Below, in pieces: positions 1-12,229 of a DNA stretch of 64,000 nucleotides. The stretch's first letter is position 1. Each line of letters opens with the position of its first letter. The position numbers and the translations under genes are program-made. Source of the stretch: Sipunculus nudus (lineage: Eukaryota > Annelida > Sipuncula > Golfingiida > Sipunculidae); NCBI GenBank assembly GCA_026874595.1, contig CM049306.1, positions 9,755,019 to 9,819,018 of the forward strand. The letters run 5' to 3'. The notes beneath the pieces are model-generated. The model did no database searches. It worked only from the letters and a program-made list of their open reading frames with translations, and had not been told where the DNA came from.

Positions 1-90
1 ACTGGCGCCAGACTGTCTTTACATCTAAGTCTGAGGAACATATTATAAGGCCTTATGAAGATGCAAATATTTTCGTCATTTCTGACAACA

Positions 91-322
91 CTTCATGGCC
101 TACAGGTACACTGTCAATCAACATAAACCAGACCAATCGTTAGCATTTTTTGTGTACTTTCTAAAAATACCAAACATGAGCGCAAAAAGTTCCGATTTAA
201 CCAAGCATATTGGTAAACCCCTTGGCATGTTTGTTGAATTTATGACTGCATGAACACAAGCAAGGCATGCTAAGGTTACAGGACGCAGGCAGCTTGCAGG
301 TGACACAGGAAATGTACAGTGT
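91..322 (+). repeat. Dispersed repeat G, copy 1
   Basis: This stretch matches 7593-7826 in the same orientation. Both hold the phrase ATAAACCAGACCAATC, a TGTGTACTTTCT block, an AGCATATTGGT block and a closing GTGACA-AGGAAAT block in the same order, with many substitutions between. I see no coding potential, terminal inverted repeat or tRNA-like promoter boxes, so its class is unknown. Confidence 0.6.
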
Positions 323-529
323 CCATGGAGAGACAGCGTTTCAGTTTGGGTTGTGAGCTCACATGTATACTATTATGTAAATTCATCATTTTAGCATAAT
401 ATTGGGATTACAAGCCATTTACCACAATATGAATGCAACCTGATGCAAGACAACTGCGATACATTCCTCGATATAACTTGTATCATGACTCAAGTAAGCT
501 TATCAGCTCAATTATCTGATTGTCTTTGA

Positions 530-925
530 GGAAATGAGATATCCTGAACATTGTCCTTGGTGTCTGTGAGGAGATATGAGATATCCTGAACATTGTCCTT
601 AGTGTCTGTGAGAAGATATGATATATTCTGAACATTGCCCTTGGTGTATGTGAGGAGATGTGTGATATCCTGAACATTGTCCTTGGTGTTTGTGAGGAGA
701 TATGTGAAATCCTGAACATTATCTAAGGTTTTTTAAAGAGATATGTGATACTGATATCCTGCACATATTCCTGGGTGTCTGTGAGGAGATATGTGATTAT
801 GTGTTATCCTTAACATTGTCCTGGGTGTCTGTGAGGAAATATGAGATATCATGAACATTGTCCTGGGTGTCTGTTAGAAGATATGTGAATCCTGAACATT
901 GTCCTGGCTGTGTATGAGGAGAAAT
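530..925. repeat. 42-bp minisatellite, about 9-10 copies
   Basis: The core GAACATTGTCCT recurs near 546, 588, 630, 672, 714, 811, 853 and 895, mostly 42 bases apart; each unit continues with TGTCTGTGAGGAGATATG. One unit near 761 is longer and diverged. Because 42 is a multiple of three, the minus strand shows a repetitive open frame (483-719) that is a by-product of the array rather than a gene. Confidence 0.9.
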
Positions 926-930
926 GTGGA

Positions 931-1421
931 GGGGAAGTGGTGAACTAAACAGAGTTATTTTTCATCCCCATCTGAAGACAGCCATGCATGACAACTAAAA
1001 GCTTGATGTGAGAGCTCTCAAAATCAGCTCTGCCAGTTCTGTAAAAGTCCTGTGGGCACACTGGTATAGGTGATACCATTAATAAATGTTATTACAGGTA
1101 TAAATCCATTCTAATGTGGCCACAGGGTACAAACATATGAAGTAATAGTGAATTCAATGGCCTGCAAATATGAAGGCTTGTTGATATAGCAGGGAATAAT
1201 TTAATCGGAGAAAATTTATTAGCCATCTTTGCTAATCTATATGCACAATAATTAGTAGTTTATGACTTTGATTAGTCATTTTATCATTTGCTTTATTTGA
1301 GTCATTTATAAGTTATCACTGGCTTTTGAGATCTGGAGTATAATTAAGTTCATTAGTTCACAATCAACTTATTGCCACAAGTTTAAAACAAATAATAAAC
1401 TCTATACAGTACAATATTGTT
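931..1421. other. Noncoding stretch, nothing recognised
   Basis: AT-rich sequence between two tandem arrays. I see no ORF with recognisable product, no repeat shared with the rest of the window and no RNA gene. Confidence 0.6.
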
Positions 1422-1656
1422 GTAGACAGTAAGCACCAGGTCCACACTGCATGAACCATAATGCTATCATAGACAGTAAGCACCAGGTCTACACTGCATG
1501 AACCATAATGCTATCATAGACAGTAAGCACCAGGTCTACACTGCATGAACCATAATGCTATCATAGACAGTAAGCACCAGGTCCACACTGCATGAACCAT
1601 AATGCTATCATAGACAGTAAGCACCAGGTCTACACTGCATGAACCATAATGCTATC
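1422..1656. repeat. 47-bp tandem array, 5 copies
   Basis: AGACAGTAAGCACCAGG begins at 1424, 1471, 1518, 1565 and 1612, exactly 47 bases apart each time. The copies are nearly identical; the main variation is GTCCACAC versus GTCTACAC. Near-identity suggests recent expansion or homogenisation (inference). Confidence 0.93.
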
Positions 1657-4000
1657 AATTCATGATTCAGGATCCCTTTTGTTCAAAAAGTCCTAATGTC
1701 TGCAGGTTCTACATTATGATGGTTTCTTCAAATCTATTCATTTTCCTTGAATGATGGATCTGCTTGCTTATCTGAATCTTGAACAGCAGTCATAAAAAAC
1801 AGGCAACTGATTAGCATTTAACCAGAATTCATAAGTTAACTGTGATGCAAATCCAAATAAATTATTCACTGTATCGTAACAATATAAATAAGGTTTCCTA
1901 ATACAGTCAGTCATTTCAACAAAAAAAGTTGCATGTTACAGCATTACAAATAATAATGGTGACTGCAGACACACCTGTAAAAATTAAATAAAACTATTAA
2001 TGGTATGTTATTTACCTGGTGATAACTGGTTAATGTTGTTTGTATAAGTGATGAAAAAGGTATTCTGGCAGTACACTGATCTACATCTTTGTCCTACACC
2101 ACGTTGACATTACCAGGTACATCCTTTTAGTCTGTGGTTACAGATTCCAAGGGATATCATAAACATCTTGATTATATCAGGAACCTGTAGGTAACCTTAT
2201 TGTCCTTGCAGTCTAAACCTGTAACTTTATAAAAGGCAGCATTACAATATTTTTTTTATAAAATCATTGTCTGTCATATAAATATTTATCGTTGAGACAA
2301 CATTTTTAGTGTATACAGTAGTTGGCTTCATATTTGCAAGGTTAAAATTTTACGATTTCCACTTTTTTCAATGTTTTGTGAAGGTTCTCTTTTCACATTA
2401 TCACTCTCTAGTAAACTATACAGAGCATATCCTTCATTGTATGAATTATATATATATATATATTTGCATTTTTACTTTGCAAAAATCTTTACAATTTGAG
2501 AAGGACAAAGCTAGGGAACACTGAAAGAATTGAAATTCTGGTTCATTACAAGTAGGCTCATTCCCACTTCTTTACTATAAATTGCTTGATGTTCACAACA
2601 CCATTACTCATAAAAACAATGTTTTATAACTAATCATTTTTTAGTATCTTTGTGTGACAAATCTGACCTTGTGTGAACTTTGCTATATCAGGTCATCTGA
2701 CAATTGATGAGTGGATTAGCTTGGTATAAATTCTGCATTTATCCATTCTCAGAATTTCCCATTTATAATCTTCCCTATCATCACAGTTTAAACTTGCAGG
2801 GTTTGCAGGCAGTACCATGGATGACATTTCATAGTATCATCTTCATAATCTTCAAGAATGTATCATGATCACAGCCATAAAGACTCTACATAAGAGCAAA
2901 ACCTTAGTGTTGAATGGCACTTTGTCTTAAATAGAGAGAATGCTTTTGTGATGGTAGTTGGTAAATGTCATTCTCCTGTAAAATGTTACCATGAGTGCCC
3001 TTGTATTAAATGAAGAAATTTCAGAGGCCTATATACAAAACTAAAGAAGTTAAACTAAACTGACTTTAACTCAATGACCTAAGATGACCTAAGAACTGAA
3101 TGGTTGGATGTCTACCATGTGTTTAAGCAAAATGAAAATTTTAAGTCCTACTGTATCAACCCTTTATCTGGATCAACACTGAAATTTAATGGAATCATCC
3201 CTCCCTGATGTCCTGTCCCTCCATATATTTTGTTAAAATAAGTTTAGCAGTTTTACATAATTATGCTCACAGACAATCAAACATTGAACAAACAAATAAA
3301 CAGCCATTGACAATTACATGACCTCCTTGATTTTAAACTCTGTACATGAACATTTTCTCAACAGTTAATTACTTATTTTTTTTTCTTTTCGTCCTTAGTG
3401 CCAAATATTTTGGGTTTGTTTGCCTTTCTAAAAAACAGAGAAAAAAAACAGGTTGACATGGGTTGTGGAGCTGACAACAGTATCAATATCATGGGCCAAG
3501 GCTATCCACACAAAGTTATGTTGATAATAATGCTATTAGGATGACAGTCATAAAGCCTAACAGTTTGGTTGGGAAATCCACTTCCAACATTACTTATTTG
3601 AAAGTTGAAGATGAAGGGTGGTCTTCATCAATTTTACAGTCACCCAAAGTGGATAAACTCAAAAGGGGATGAATATATTGGCAAATGTTGCCTGGCTGCC
3701 AGCAGGTTGGCACTGCTCATTTCTAGTTGTCCTAAAGGGGAAAATATTTTGTTGTACATTCCGTGAATTTATATAGTCCGTCCCAAAACCCCTGTCCACA
3801 TGTTTTTTGGTGATTATTATTTTAAGAATATTCTTTAAAAATGCCCTTCGGCCTGAAGTAGATAAACTGATATTCCACTGATTTTGTGTAAAGTAGTTAT
3901 ATATCATTAGAAACGTATTTACTTTGAGACTCTTTCGCGTTATTTATGCTGAAATTCCGTGGATGGCATCTTCCCGGCACTGCTGGACAGTACATTCCCC
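1657..4000. other. AT-rich noncoding stretch
   Basis: No convincing gene. It holds a short TA run at about 2447-2463 and, at about 2303-2420, a segment related to the arms of the small TIR element at 19136-19578 (shared pattern ACAGTAGTTGGCTTCAT, then AAAATTTTACGATTTC). The remainder looks unique. Confidence 0.5.
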
Positions 4001-4103
4001 TATGGTACACTTTCCATTTCTTTGGCTGCGTTTGGTGTTTGTTAGACAACAGTGACATCACTAAGACTTCACAGTGATCGGTCGCGTGTCACCTTCATAT
4101 GAC

Positions 4104-4111
4104 TGACGTCA
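4104..4111. promoter_or_regulatory. CRE-like palindrome TGACGTCA
   Basis: A perfect TGACGTCA octamer, the consensus cAMP-response element bound by CREB/ATF factors. It lies in a short CpG-richer stretch (about 3940-4130) about 1.3 kb upstream of the candidate exon at 5430. A single octamer can occur by chance; relevance is inference. Confidence 0.25.
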
Positions 4112-4540
4112 TAAGTTTGACTGGCTTGTTTGTTATCAGTTCTCAGGCAAGGAATAAGTCGTAAATACTGTAACTTGTTTTATCATATTTTGGATTATTC
4201 GTCTCATACAAAATTAAAGCAAGGTAAGGCATTACTTTTCGCGCAAGTAGTTGGCAGAATAGCTACTGCAACCTTTTGACAAGAAAGGTTTACACTGCTT
4301 TACTCGTAAAAAAGATTATCCCAGAAAAACATGCGGACACGGGTTCTGGGACAGATTACAAAAAAAATGCACATTAAATAAAGAAAAAAACAGCAACTGA
4401 GGTAAAACTGTATACTTTAAGGTCATTGTTCAACGCCATTAATTACTACGAGATAGTTACCGGATTTGTACAGATGATTAATTATAATGAATGAAGACTT
4501 ATGGGGATGTTAATATGGCTTGTCTCCTATGGACTGTGAC

Positions 4541-4569
4541 ACTGTCAGTGTCAGTCTGTCACTGACAGT
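4541..4569. other. Perfect 10-bp hairpin in a CAGTGTCA-rich block
   Basis: ACTGTCAGTG (4541-4550) and CACTGACAGT (4560-4569) are exact reverse complements around a 9-base loop. The surrounding 4535-4610 carries further ACAGT/ACTGT and TGACAC motifs. No rho-independent-terminator meaning applies in an animal genome; function is unknown. Confidence 0.6.
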
Positions 4570-4810
4570 AACACTGTGTGTGAGACAATGACACTTGACA
4601 GTCAGTGTACCTGTTACAAACGTGATGGAATCAAATGAAGCATGCAAACAGCACTTTGTTGTCCTTGCATTAATTGTTTATTAGATAAGTGTCATATATT
4701 TGTCTTTGGAAAATATGTAGGTTTTATTAGGACATACCGTGGGACTGTAAATTACTCCATTGACCACTTGTTACTTGCAAGCTTGGTGGAGGCGATGTCT
4801 GCAACCGAGT

Positions 4811-4852
4811 GCCGCCATGTTGTTTAGCTTGTAACCATGCGCAGTGCGCATG
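4811..4852. promoter_or_regulatory. YY1-like and NRF1-like promoter motifs
   Basis: GCCGCCATGTT at 4811-4821 fits the YY1 core. CATGCGCAGTGCGCATG at 4836-4852 is a perfect 17-base palindrome related to the NRF1 site. Both motifs are typical of CpG-type animal promoters. They lie about 600 bases upstream of a candidate first exon, and the 5190-5350 flank is visibly richer in CpG than most of the window. The motifs are seen; promoter activity is inference. Confidence 0.35.
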
Positions 4853-5429
4853 TCAGAGTAGTTGCATTTTGTAGCGCCACCTGTTGTCAATCAGTACAGA
4901 CCCAAACAAATTTGACCTGCCTATCTGACCTTAGACACGGTCAATGGCTTATTCCATAAGGTAAAAGGGGTGCAATATTGTAACTTATTCAAGGATACGT
5001 TAAATAGAGTACATTTTAATTCCAAAACCATATTGGTATACAAAAATAAGATATTTATTCCATGAATGGATGAGATTCTTATACTAATTTTGAATGAAAT
5101 TAATAATACATCGGAATATTTGGAGTACATTTTGGCTACCATCCCTATTAGGTATTTACACACTGGCTGAATCAGCAAGCAAAGCAATACACAGCCACGC
5201 ATGATATCGACGACGGGGTGATTCCGGTGCGCTGGAGCGTAAAACGTCAAACAATAGTATAGTTCATGCTCTGATAAGGCTGGTTATACGTCAGTGCATA
5301 TATGCTGCATACAGTAGATAGGCAAATATCTGGTGAGATCAATCGAGCGAGTTTCACACTATGGCTTAAATTGTATGCAACCAAAACACCGGCACCACAA
5401 TCCCAGATCCTGTCGCATTGACCACAGTC

Positions 5430-5613
5430 ATGGCAGTGTTATCACTGAGGTCGTGTACACGTTTCCAAAATATATTCAGCAAGAGCTCATGGAGAAAAAT
5501 TGCTTTTGTTATCGGTGTTAAAATATTAATCGGCCTGTGCGTCTCTGGGACCTGGGTTGGCTCTGTTGGAAGGAATGACAGATCGACAGAGGATATTTCA
5601 TTGAATCCACACT
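5430..5613 (+). CDS. Candidate first coding exon, one membrane segment
   Basis: I do not recognise the product. The ATG at 5430 has G at -3 and G at +4, and an in-frame TAA lies upstream at 5367-5369, so the frame opens in this interval. It codes 61 residues: a basic N-terminal part with an Arg-Lys pair at residues 22-23, a hydrophobic stretch of about 24 residues (roughly 24-47) that reads like a membrane helix or signal anchor, then a polar tail. The open frame meets ACT|GTAAGT at 5613/5614, a good splice donor in phase 1. CpG is raised upstream and promoter-like motifs lie at 4811-4852. Against it, the antisense frame 5366-5674 is also open and I found no convincing second exon. The middle of the hydrophobic stretch faintly recalls first helices of drug/metabolite-type transporters, too weakly to name. 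It could be a chance ORF. Confidence 0.3.
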
Positions 5614-5619
5614 GTAAGT

Positions 5620-6225
5620 AAACCACATCTGAATTATTTATCTGACTGAATGCCAAACCTATCTGTGTAAACAAGGAAATAGAGATGATTATTATCTGAT
5701 ATTATCTGATGATTGCTGATAAGCTGTATCTCTTTATGTGGTATACTTGATTTACACGTTATTTTATGAAAAGGTTATCAATAAAAATTCATTTGATCTT
5801 CTACACCTCTTATTAAGCATATTTTTAGAAGAAAAAAAAATTATAAGTGAAATTCTTCCAAAATTTATGAAAGGTTACTATTTAAAATTGCAGAGCCCCT
5901 TAACACACAATTGCTCAGACATACATACACAAAAAGACAGCACCATTGGGTATTTGGTCATAAATTTAATAAAATAATTTATAAAAAAATGGAATCTCAC
6001 ATGGAAAGGCTTGTGAATTGAGATGGAATATTTTACATATTTGACTCTTGATTATGGACAAAGACCAAGAAAACATATGACAGTGCCATATATTTAATAG
6101 ATTATAAAAAAAAACATGTAAAAAAGGACATTTTTATACAAGTGTCCTTGTGTTAGATGTGTATATTATCTTCTGTAGAGTTTTTCTTAAATTCACTGCA
6201 TTAACTCAATATTCTGCAGGATTAG
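5620..6225. other. AT-rich noncoding stretch
   Basis: Follows the candidate donor site and would be intron if the exon is real. No gene, repeat family or RNA recognised. Confidence 0.5.
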
Positions 6226-7026
6226 TCACCTTAGGTGGCCCAGTGTCAGTGGGACATATTGGCTGCTGTTGATATGGGCCACTGGCCTCAAACTGACCAT
6301 GTCATGATCAGTGGTAGCTGATTTTGGCTGCACACTCAAGTGAGCCAATGACCGGTACTGACCCTGTCTAGTCATGCATAACGGTTGATGTGAACTGGAG
6401 AGCATCACTAAGTGCTTATAAGCCTTGGTAGTTTACTGTTTATAGTTTTTCCTATAGTATATTTTACTGCGGAACATACACTGATTATTTTTTAGATGCA
6501 TATAGTTTCTCATAGATTTTTGTGGGATATGATAGTGTTTTCTCAGATGTTGTGCTGATTTTTTTAGGGCAGCAGATAACGTCAGCATACACAGTTTTTG
6601 TTATTTTTTTTTACTTATCAAATATGTATAAAGGGCAATGTGTATCATTATAAGCCTATTTGTTTCTGTTAATGGAGTGTGTGGGTAAGTGTGAGGTGGA
6701 GATAAATATATGTGTAAGTTATTTACATAATCTAAAATGTGAAACCTATGAAAAAGGAGTCTTTATAGAAATGGCAAAAACAGTTCTAAGTAAAAAACTA
6801 GCAGCACTGAAAATTCTAAGTTTGATGAAAGTTTCTGGAAATTATAATGAAAAGTCCCCCTCATTTCTTTTATATGCAGATGAAGGCAAGCAGAGCCATA
6901 AATACTTAGTGTTATGCTGCAGGCTTATAATTTATATGCACTTAGTGCTGCTGGGCATTGGCAGCCAACATGGTCAGTTCGCAGCCAGTGGTCAATATCA
7001 ACACCAGCCAATATGTCTCTAAACCA
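6226..7026. repeat. About 800-bp segment with long inverted ends
   Basis: The left end (about 6226-6300) and right end (about 6955-7026) are diverged reverse complements. Read from the right side, the shared pieces are CATGGTCAGTT, GCCAGTGG, ATATCAACA and AGCCAATATGTC in order. This suggests a decayed foldback or TIR element, or an inverted duplication. The interior shows no domain, and I could not fix exact ends or a target duplication. Confidence 0.5.
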
Positions 7027-7592
7027 CGTGAGTGCATCTTATCACTTGTTACATCAGTGATTACCTGACAGGGCCATAACCAGTGGGAATCAGTATTCTT
7101 TTTCATTCTTGATCATTTAGTTTGACAGAATATTCATCTATATAACACCACCTGCATGATAATACAACTCTTTGGGTTTAACTGATTGTGAGCTTAAATG
7201 TTGTTGTTTTTCTATTTGATCTGTATGTGTATTTGAAAATTAATCCAGTGTCCAAATGTAGAGTGAGTGACAGATATCAGTAGCAACATGTTTACATGCA
7301 TCCATACTTAAATACTGATAATTCCTAACCCAAAGGGAAAGTAGACCATAAGTTACAACTACCTTGTTCAGTATCATGTAGATTTGTTTGTTTGGTATGT
7401 AAAATTTGTGTTTTGATATTTCCTGGTTCATTTGTAGAAACAATAAAACTCCAGATTGATCACTTTCTGACTAATGCCATGTTGCCTCTCTGAAATAAGG
7501 TGGTCTGTGGAGAAATCAGAGTGTCATGCTTATTTATAAGGAGAACTGTACTGTAAAGCTTGATGACAAAGCAGATATTTTTGGCACTTTAC

Positions 7593-7826
7593 AATGCTTC
7601 ATATATAGCCTACAGGAATGCTGTATAAACCAGACCAATCATCAGATGTGTTTGTGTACTTTCTTATAACACCTACCATGTGCGATGAAAACTTGTGTTG
7701 TAACTCGATCAGCATATTGGTTATTACCCCTACATCTTTATTGAAATTCTGGCCATATGAATACAATCATTTCCACAAACTTGGTACTAGACGATAGCCA
7801 ACTTGTATGTGACATAGGAAATCACT
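7593..7826 (+). repeat. Dispersed repeat G, copy 2
   Basis: Second copy of the 91-322 repeat, same orientation and about 7.5 kb away. The shared blocks are AGCCTACAGG, ATAAACCAGACCAATC, GTGTACTTTCT, AGCATATTGGT and ATAGGAAAT. Insertion class unknown. Confidence 0.6.
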
Positions 7827-8255
7827 TGTTAATATAGAGAAAAGTATAATATCATTATATTACAAATGCAGTGAAATGGTACATGTGATGAAATCAAGAA
7901 ATGGAGAGGCTTGTAAACATCATGGTCATGGTGAAACAAGCTATGAAATTTGCCCAATCTGTTTAATAACATATGTATCAGCTGCTTTTGACAGTTTAAC
8001 TAAGTGAATGAGTGTCATTAAGAGAAAGTAAATTTGATTAATTTTGGTCATATTCTAGATTTCATGCATTTAGATATACATCTACGTACATGTTCAGTTT
8101 AATGGTGATGAAGAGGCAGTGGAGACCAAGTTATGTTGTCAAACAGTTATGCTTATGTTAGATAGTAAGTGACTGTTACACATAGAGTTATTCTTCTTCT
8201 GCGTCCTCTCTGTTGCTGCAGCATCAGATATCCTGTTACAAACTGATTGTAAGTT

Positions 8256-8500
8256 TGCATATCAGCCAAGGTGATGAGATTTTTCACCAGGATAAGTGCT
8301 CTGCTGGCTTAATGGGACGGTCATGTCAAACAGCTGTGCTTCACTTACAAACAAGTGCAACTTTCAGGGGTTCCCTGGTGGTATGACCCAGCAACAGGGA
8401 GGATTATATATACAATACCTAGGGCCCGTAGGTGCAGTTTTCACTTGGCCTGGTTAATGTTAACACCAGGATAAAAAACGAGAGGAAGCATGTAATACTG
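8256..8500 (+). repeat. SINE-like repeat S2, 5'-truncated copy
   Basis: This segment matches the reverse complement of 57600-57860: GTGCTCTGC-GGCTTAATGGGA, then CTTACAAACAA, TTTCAGGG, GTGGTATGACCCAGCAA and GAGAGGAAGCATGT in the same order. The 57.6 kb copy has a tRNA-like head, which this copy lacks or has lost. This makes it a dispersed tRNA-derived SINE family (inference from the other copy). Confidence 0.6.
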
Positions 8501-8509
8501 CCCTGTCAA

Positions 8510-11500
8510 GTAGTCTAAAAAAATTAAATGGAATTCTTCAGATGTACATATACTTAAAGTTAATCTGGCATTAAAAAAATGGAGGTGTTTACCTAAAAAA
8601 AGTCCTATTACAGTGAGGAAGTCTGTGGTCAGGTCAGAGCTTCCTTTGAGCCCCAGAACTTTTGTTCCAGTGTAGCTCCAGTGTACATACAGCCATATCA
8701 AGAGTTGAGTCTGTGGTACAGGATTGCAAAATGTGCTCTGAGTTTGTAGGACTGTTGGACTGTGGGGCAACACATAGGGCACTCAGTCTATAGGGTCCTT
8801 TTTTGTAGGTGAGAGATGATAGAGTTCAATAATGATTATCAGTGACATTAGTTCCTGTGATTTCAGCTACAGTTTTCAGTCAATTTTGTGCCAACTAGGA
8901 GGTCAAGTCAGTCAAATTTCAAACTTGACCGTGGCCAGTCAGGGTTGACTGATACCATGACCGTGAAGTTTGACATTCTGAGTTGAAGCGTGTTCAACGA
9001 CATAAAAATTAATCAAAAGTGAACTGTCTCATGCAAAGGAAAGTTTACTGACATTGTATTACTCCAATCCTAAATTCAGAAAAAAATGTCTCATATTGTA
9101 ATGACTGTTAGTAGTTTGTTATCCAAGGAGCAGTATTTGACAGATAATGGACCACAATATCACCAATAACACAGTATTACCGGTATACATTTTTGGAGTA
9201 CAGTTTTGTGGAATATGGTACAAGCTTGCATCTTGAAATACATGTACTGGTATAGGTCTGTTGGTATGACTATAAGTTCATGCACTTGGTTCAGGTAATA
9301 CCTGCATGTTATACTTGTTTCTGTTGAGACTGCTATTTATTCAGACAGATATGACAGCCAACGTACATTTACATGTATATGCAGACTCATTATATGAATA
9401 AAATGTACATGTATGGAAAGTAACAGTATCCATAATTTCAATAAAAAAAAACAGGCAAGGATCACAAGTGACATTACGTCTGCAACTGTTTTATTAGTTA
9501 ATGTATTCTCCCGCTTACAGCAGTGATTTACTTAAGTTTGCAGGGTAATTAGCATTTCTTCAGGTGCTTCTTTTCCAGGAGATATTCAGTTACAGATAAT
9601 ATGTAATATCAAGTATTCAGAAAACAAAAGTAACATGAATACAGTTATGTGGAATATGATCAGATCCAAGCTGACACCATACATGTATATAATTGATGTT
9701 TTGAGATCTTGATGGCTTTGTCTCTTATGGGAAATCCTTTGACAGATAATGGAGATACATGTATGATTTATGAGATCTGCAAATGCACAAAGCAACATCA
9801 TCATGGATATAGCAATTTTATTTGTCATGCATTATTGGAACAGTTGAACCTGTCTTATGTGACCACCCAAGGGTCTGGGCTAAAGTGGTTGAATAAACAG
9901 GTGGTCTTATTAGACAGGCTCTGAATATTTAGGAACTGCACAAACCTAGATGACGGAGTATATATTTTAAACAACCTGTATGACCATCAATTAGAAACAT
10001 ATTTTGTAAAAGGGAAAAATCTTTGTGATAAATGTATTCTGTAATTATGTACATTTTTATGTGTAATTTTATGGGTTGATATATTAATGAATTGAATTTG
10101 CATACAGTTGATTAAAATGTTATTCTTAGCTTGTGCCGGCTAGTCCCTTCCCATTCAAGTTCTGATTCACATCAAGTAGGGTGTGTTGGTCTTGTAGGAT
10201 ATTGTACCAACATCATCAGTACGACAGCATTTTATGGCAATACAGTCAAATTTACAAAACAAATATGGAATATAGAATATGGAATAGAGGGTTGTATTTG
10301 AAAGAGTCAATCACTAAACACCTTCTGATAAGTTATAATTTGAACTCATAATAATAGAGGTTTGTCTGACACATCAAATGTGCTCATATGAACGACTCAA
10401 AATTATTTTCAGGACACCAAGGAACTACTGAAAGGTGCCATCATTTCTGAGTGAAATACCACTGTGGGGCATTACCAGAGTTGGGGGTCACAGTGAAAAA
10501 TCTCATTGCTGACCTGAAATTCAATCATGATCTTTGCGTCCTGTGTTCTACCCCTGGCTGGTCATTTGTAATGTTGTTCCAGTATGGCTCAAGCATTATT
10601 TTTTATCAGATTAGATATAGATGTCAAATATTGAGTAAAATGTCATTTGTAACACCAGACCTTCATTTAGAAATGATATTGGTGGGAAGCCTGGAGACCT
10701 GTATACATTTCACTACAGCAGCTTGCTCTGGCCAGTCAGCCAGCCCCTGTGAGGCTTTATGTGGTAACTGGTGTTAATGCAATCACTTTGCCTCTATTGG
10801 CCACACCTATTGGTCAGCTTGCCACCAGGGTCCACCCCCAGGGAGCAGCTGGAAAGCTTATTGATTTGATGAATGGGCTCAACAGATGAGGAACTGATTA
10901 ATGCTGGATTGTCAGCAGCCATGCAACAATATGTGCTCCCTTATACAGACTGATGGTAATGAGAAAATATGGTGTTATTAGTCTCATTGAATGTGGGTTC
11001 ATAAGTACAGAAAATGTATATTTAAGTAGCTTAGACCATACCATAAAAACTTAGTTGTTAGTTAGAATCAGTATAACATATTAGAGAATTTTTTTACTCA
11101 GAAAAAAGTTGAATTTTGCAAATTTGTAAAATGTGCTTCTGTTCTTGTTATATGAAATTCTTAACACAGTGCAAATATACAACAGAAATAAGTCCATTTT
11201 CCATTCTCATAATTAGCAAAAACAGGAGTAGAAATTTTGAAAGCCAATATTTTTGGTGCATGACCTAACTGTAATTTAAAACTGGAGTGTAAGGACTGTG
11301 ATCAGTCAAAGATTTAATTCTTCCTTATTGTATTATATAATTTTATAGAAGTATGTAGTTATTATAAAGTAATTTGCATATAATTTAATATATGACTTTT
11401 AATCATATATCATTGTGGGGCACAAAGTCACATTAGGAATCTTGTTTGACTTGTCTTTCTTATAAGACTAAATGTTCTTAGTTTCCAATTTAAGTGTCAT

Positions 11501-11535
11501 GGCTAACTTTCACAAGCAACCTGGCAATAGCCTGA
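8510..11535. other. AT-rich noncoding stretch
   Basis: About 3 kb with no recognised gene, repeat family or RNA. The short open frames (for example 10451-10777) have no domain signature and are within chance length for this composition. Confidence 0.5.
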
Positions 11536-11537
11536 TG

Positions 11538-11601
<64 letters not shown>

Positions 11602-11608
11602 TGTGTGT
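11536..11608. repeat. Compound (TA)n(TG)n microsatellite
   Basis: A TA run passes directly into a long TG run. A poly-C tract follows at about 11711-11724. Such alternating purine-pyrimidine tracts can adopt Z-DNA or cruciform forms; no gene is associated. Confidence 0.95.
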
Positions 11609-12229
11609 ATGAATGATCTGTCAACTGGATCATAATATTAAGTCATTTTATCTCAAGTATTTGTTTTATAGTAGTAGATATAGTAATTGGTACATTAATT
11701 GCAACTGCAAACCCCCCCCCCCCCTTTTACCTCTGCACTACTATAAGCTGAGCTAAAATGTGGCAGTGGAGCACCATGCATAGTTGGAGGAGTCTGAGAG
11801 TCCAGGCCTGGACATCTATGTGGTACTTCTTTTCTGTGCATTTATTTATTTGGTTTTAGATATTATAAAAGCTGATGGATTGATTGAGGGAATATTTTGA
11901 AGAATGCATCCAGATGAAATATTGAAATTAAAGTGATACACATCAATATTCATGGATGAAGGATGGTTGGTTGTGTGTATGTATGCCTGTCTTTGTACTG
12001 GTTTCTGAGGCTTTTGAAGTGTTCACTCTGAACTCAGAGACACCAGGCCATGTCTCAACAAGGACTATTGGAATAATTAGTCATTAAGTTGGTAGTCAGA
12101 ATTCTTTCAAGGGTTATTAAGTTGGTTGTCAGATCAATTAGCAGGGTTATATCTCTTGGCAGGGTTAAGTTCAGTCAGTAATTTGATCCGATATATAATT
12201 TAATTCAGTCCTTAGACCTCTTGGCAGCA

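Noticed and set aside
530-1656. Tandem repeats that could be mistaken for a CRISPR array
   Set aside because: Units are contiguous with no unique spacers, and the window is eukaryotic.
5430-5613. Assignment of the candidate exon to a nucleotide-sugar or SLC35-type transporter
   Set aside because: Only a few residues of one hydrophobic segment look similar; not enough to name a family.
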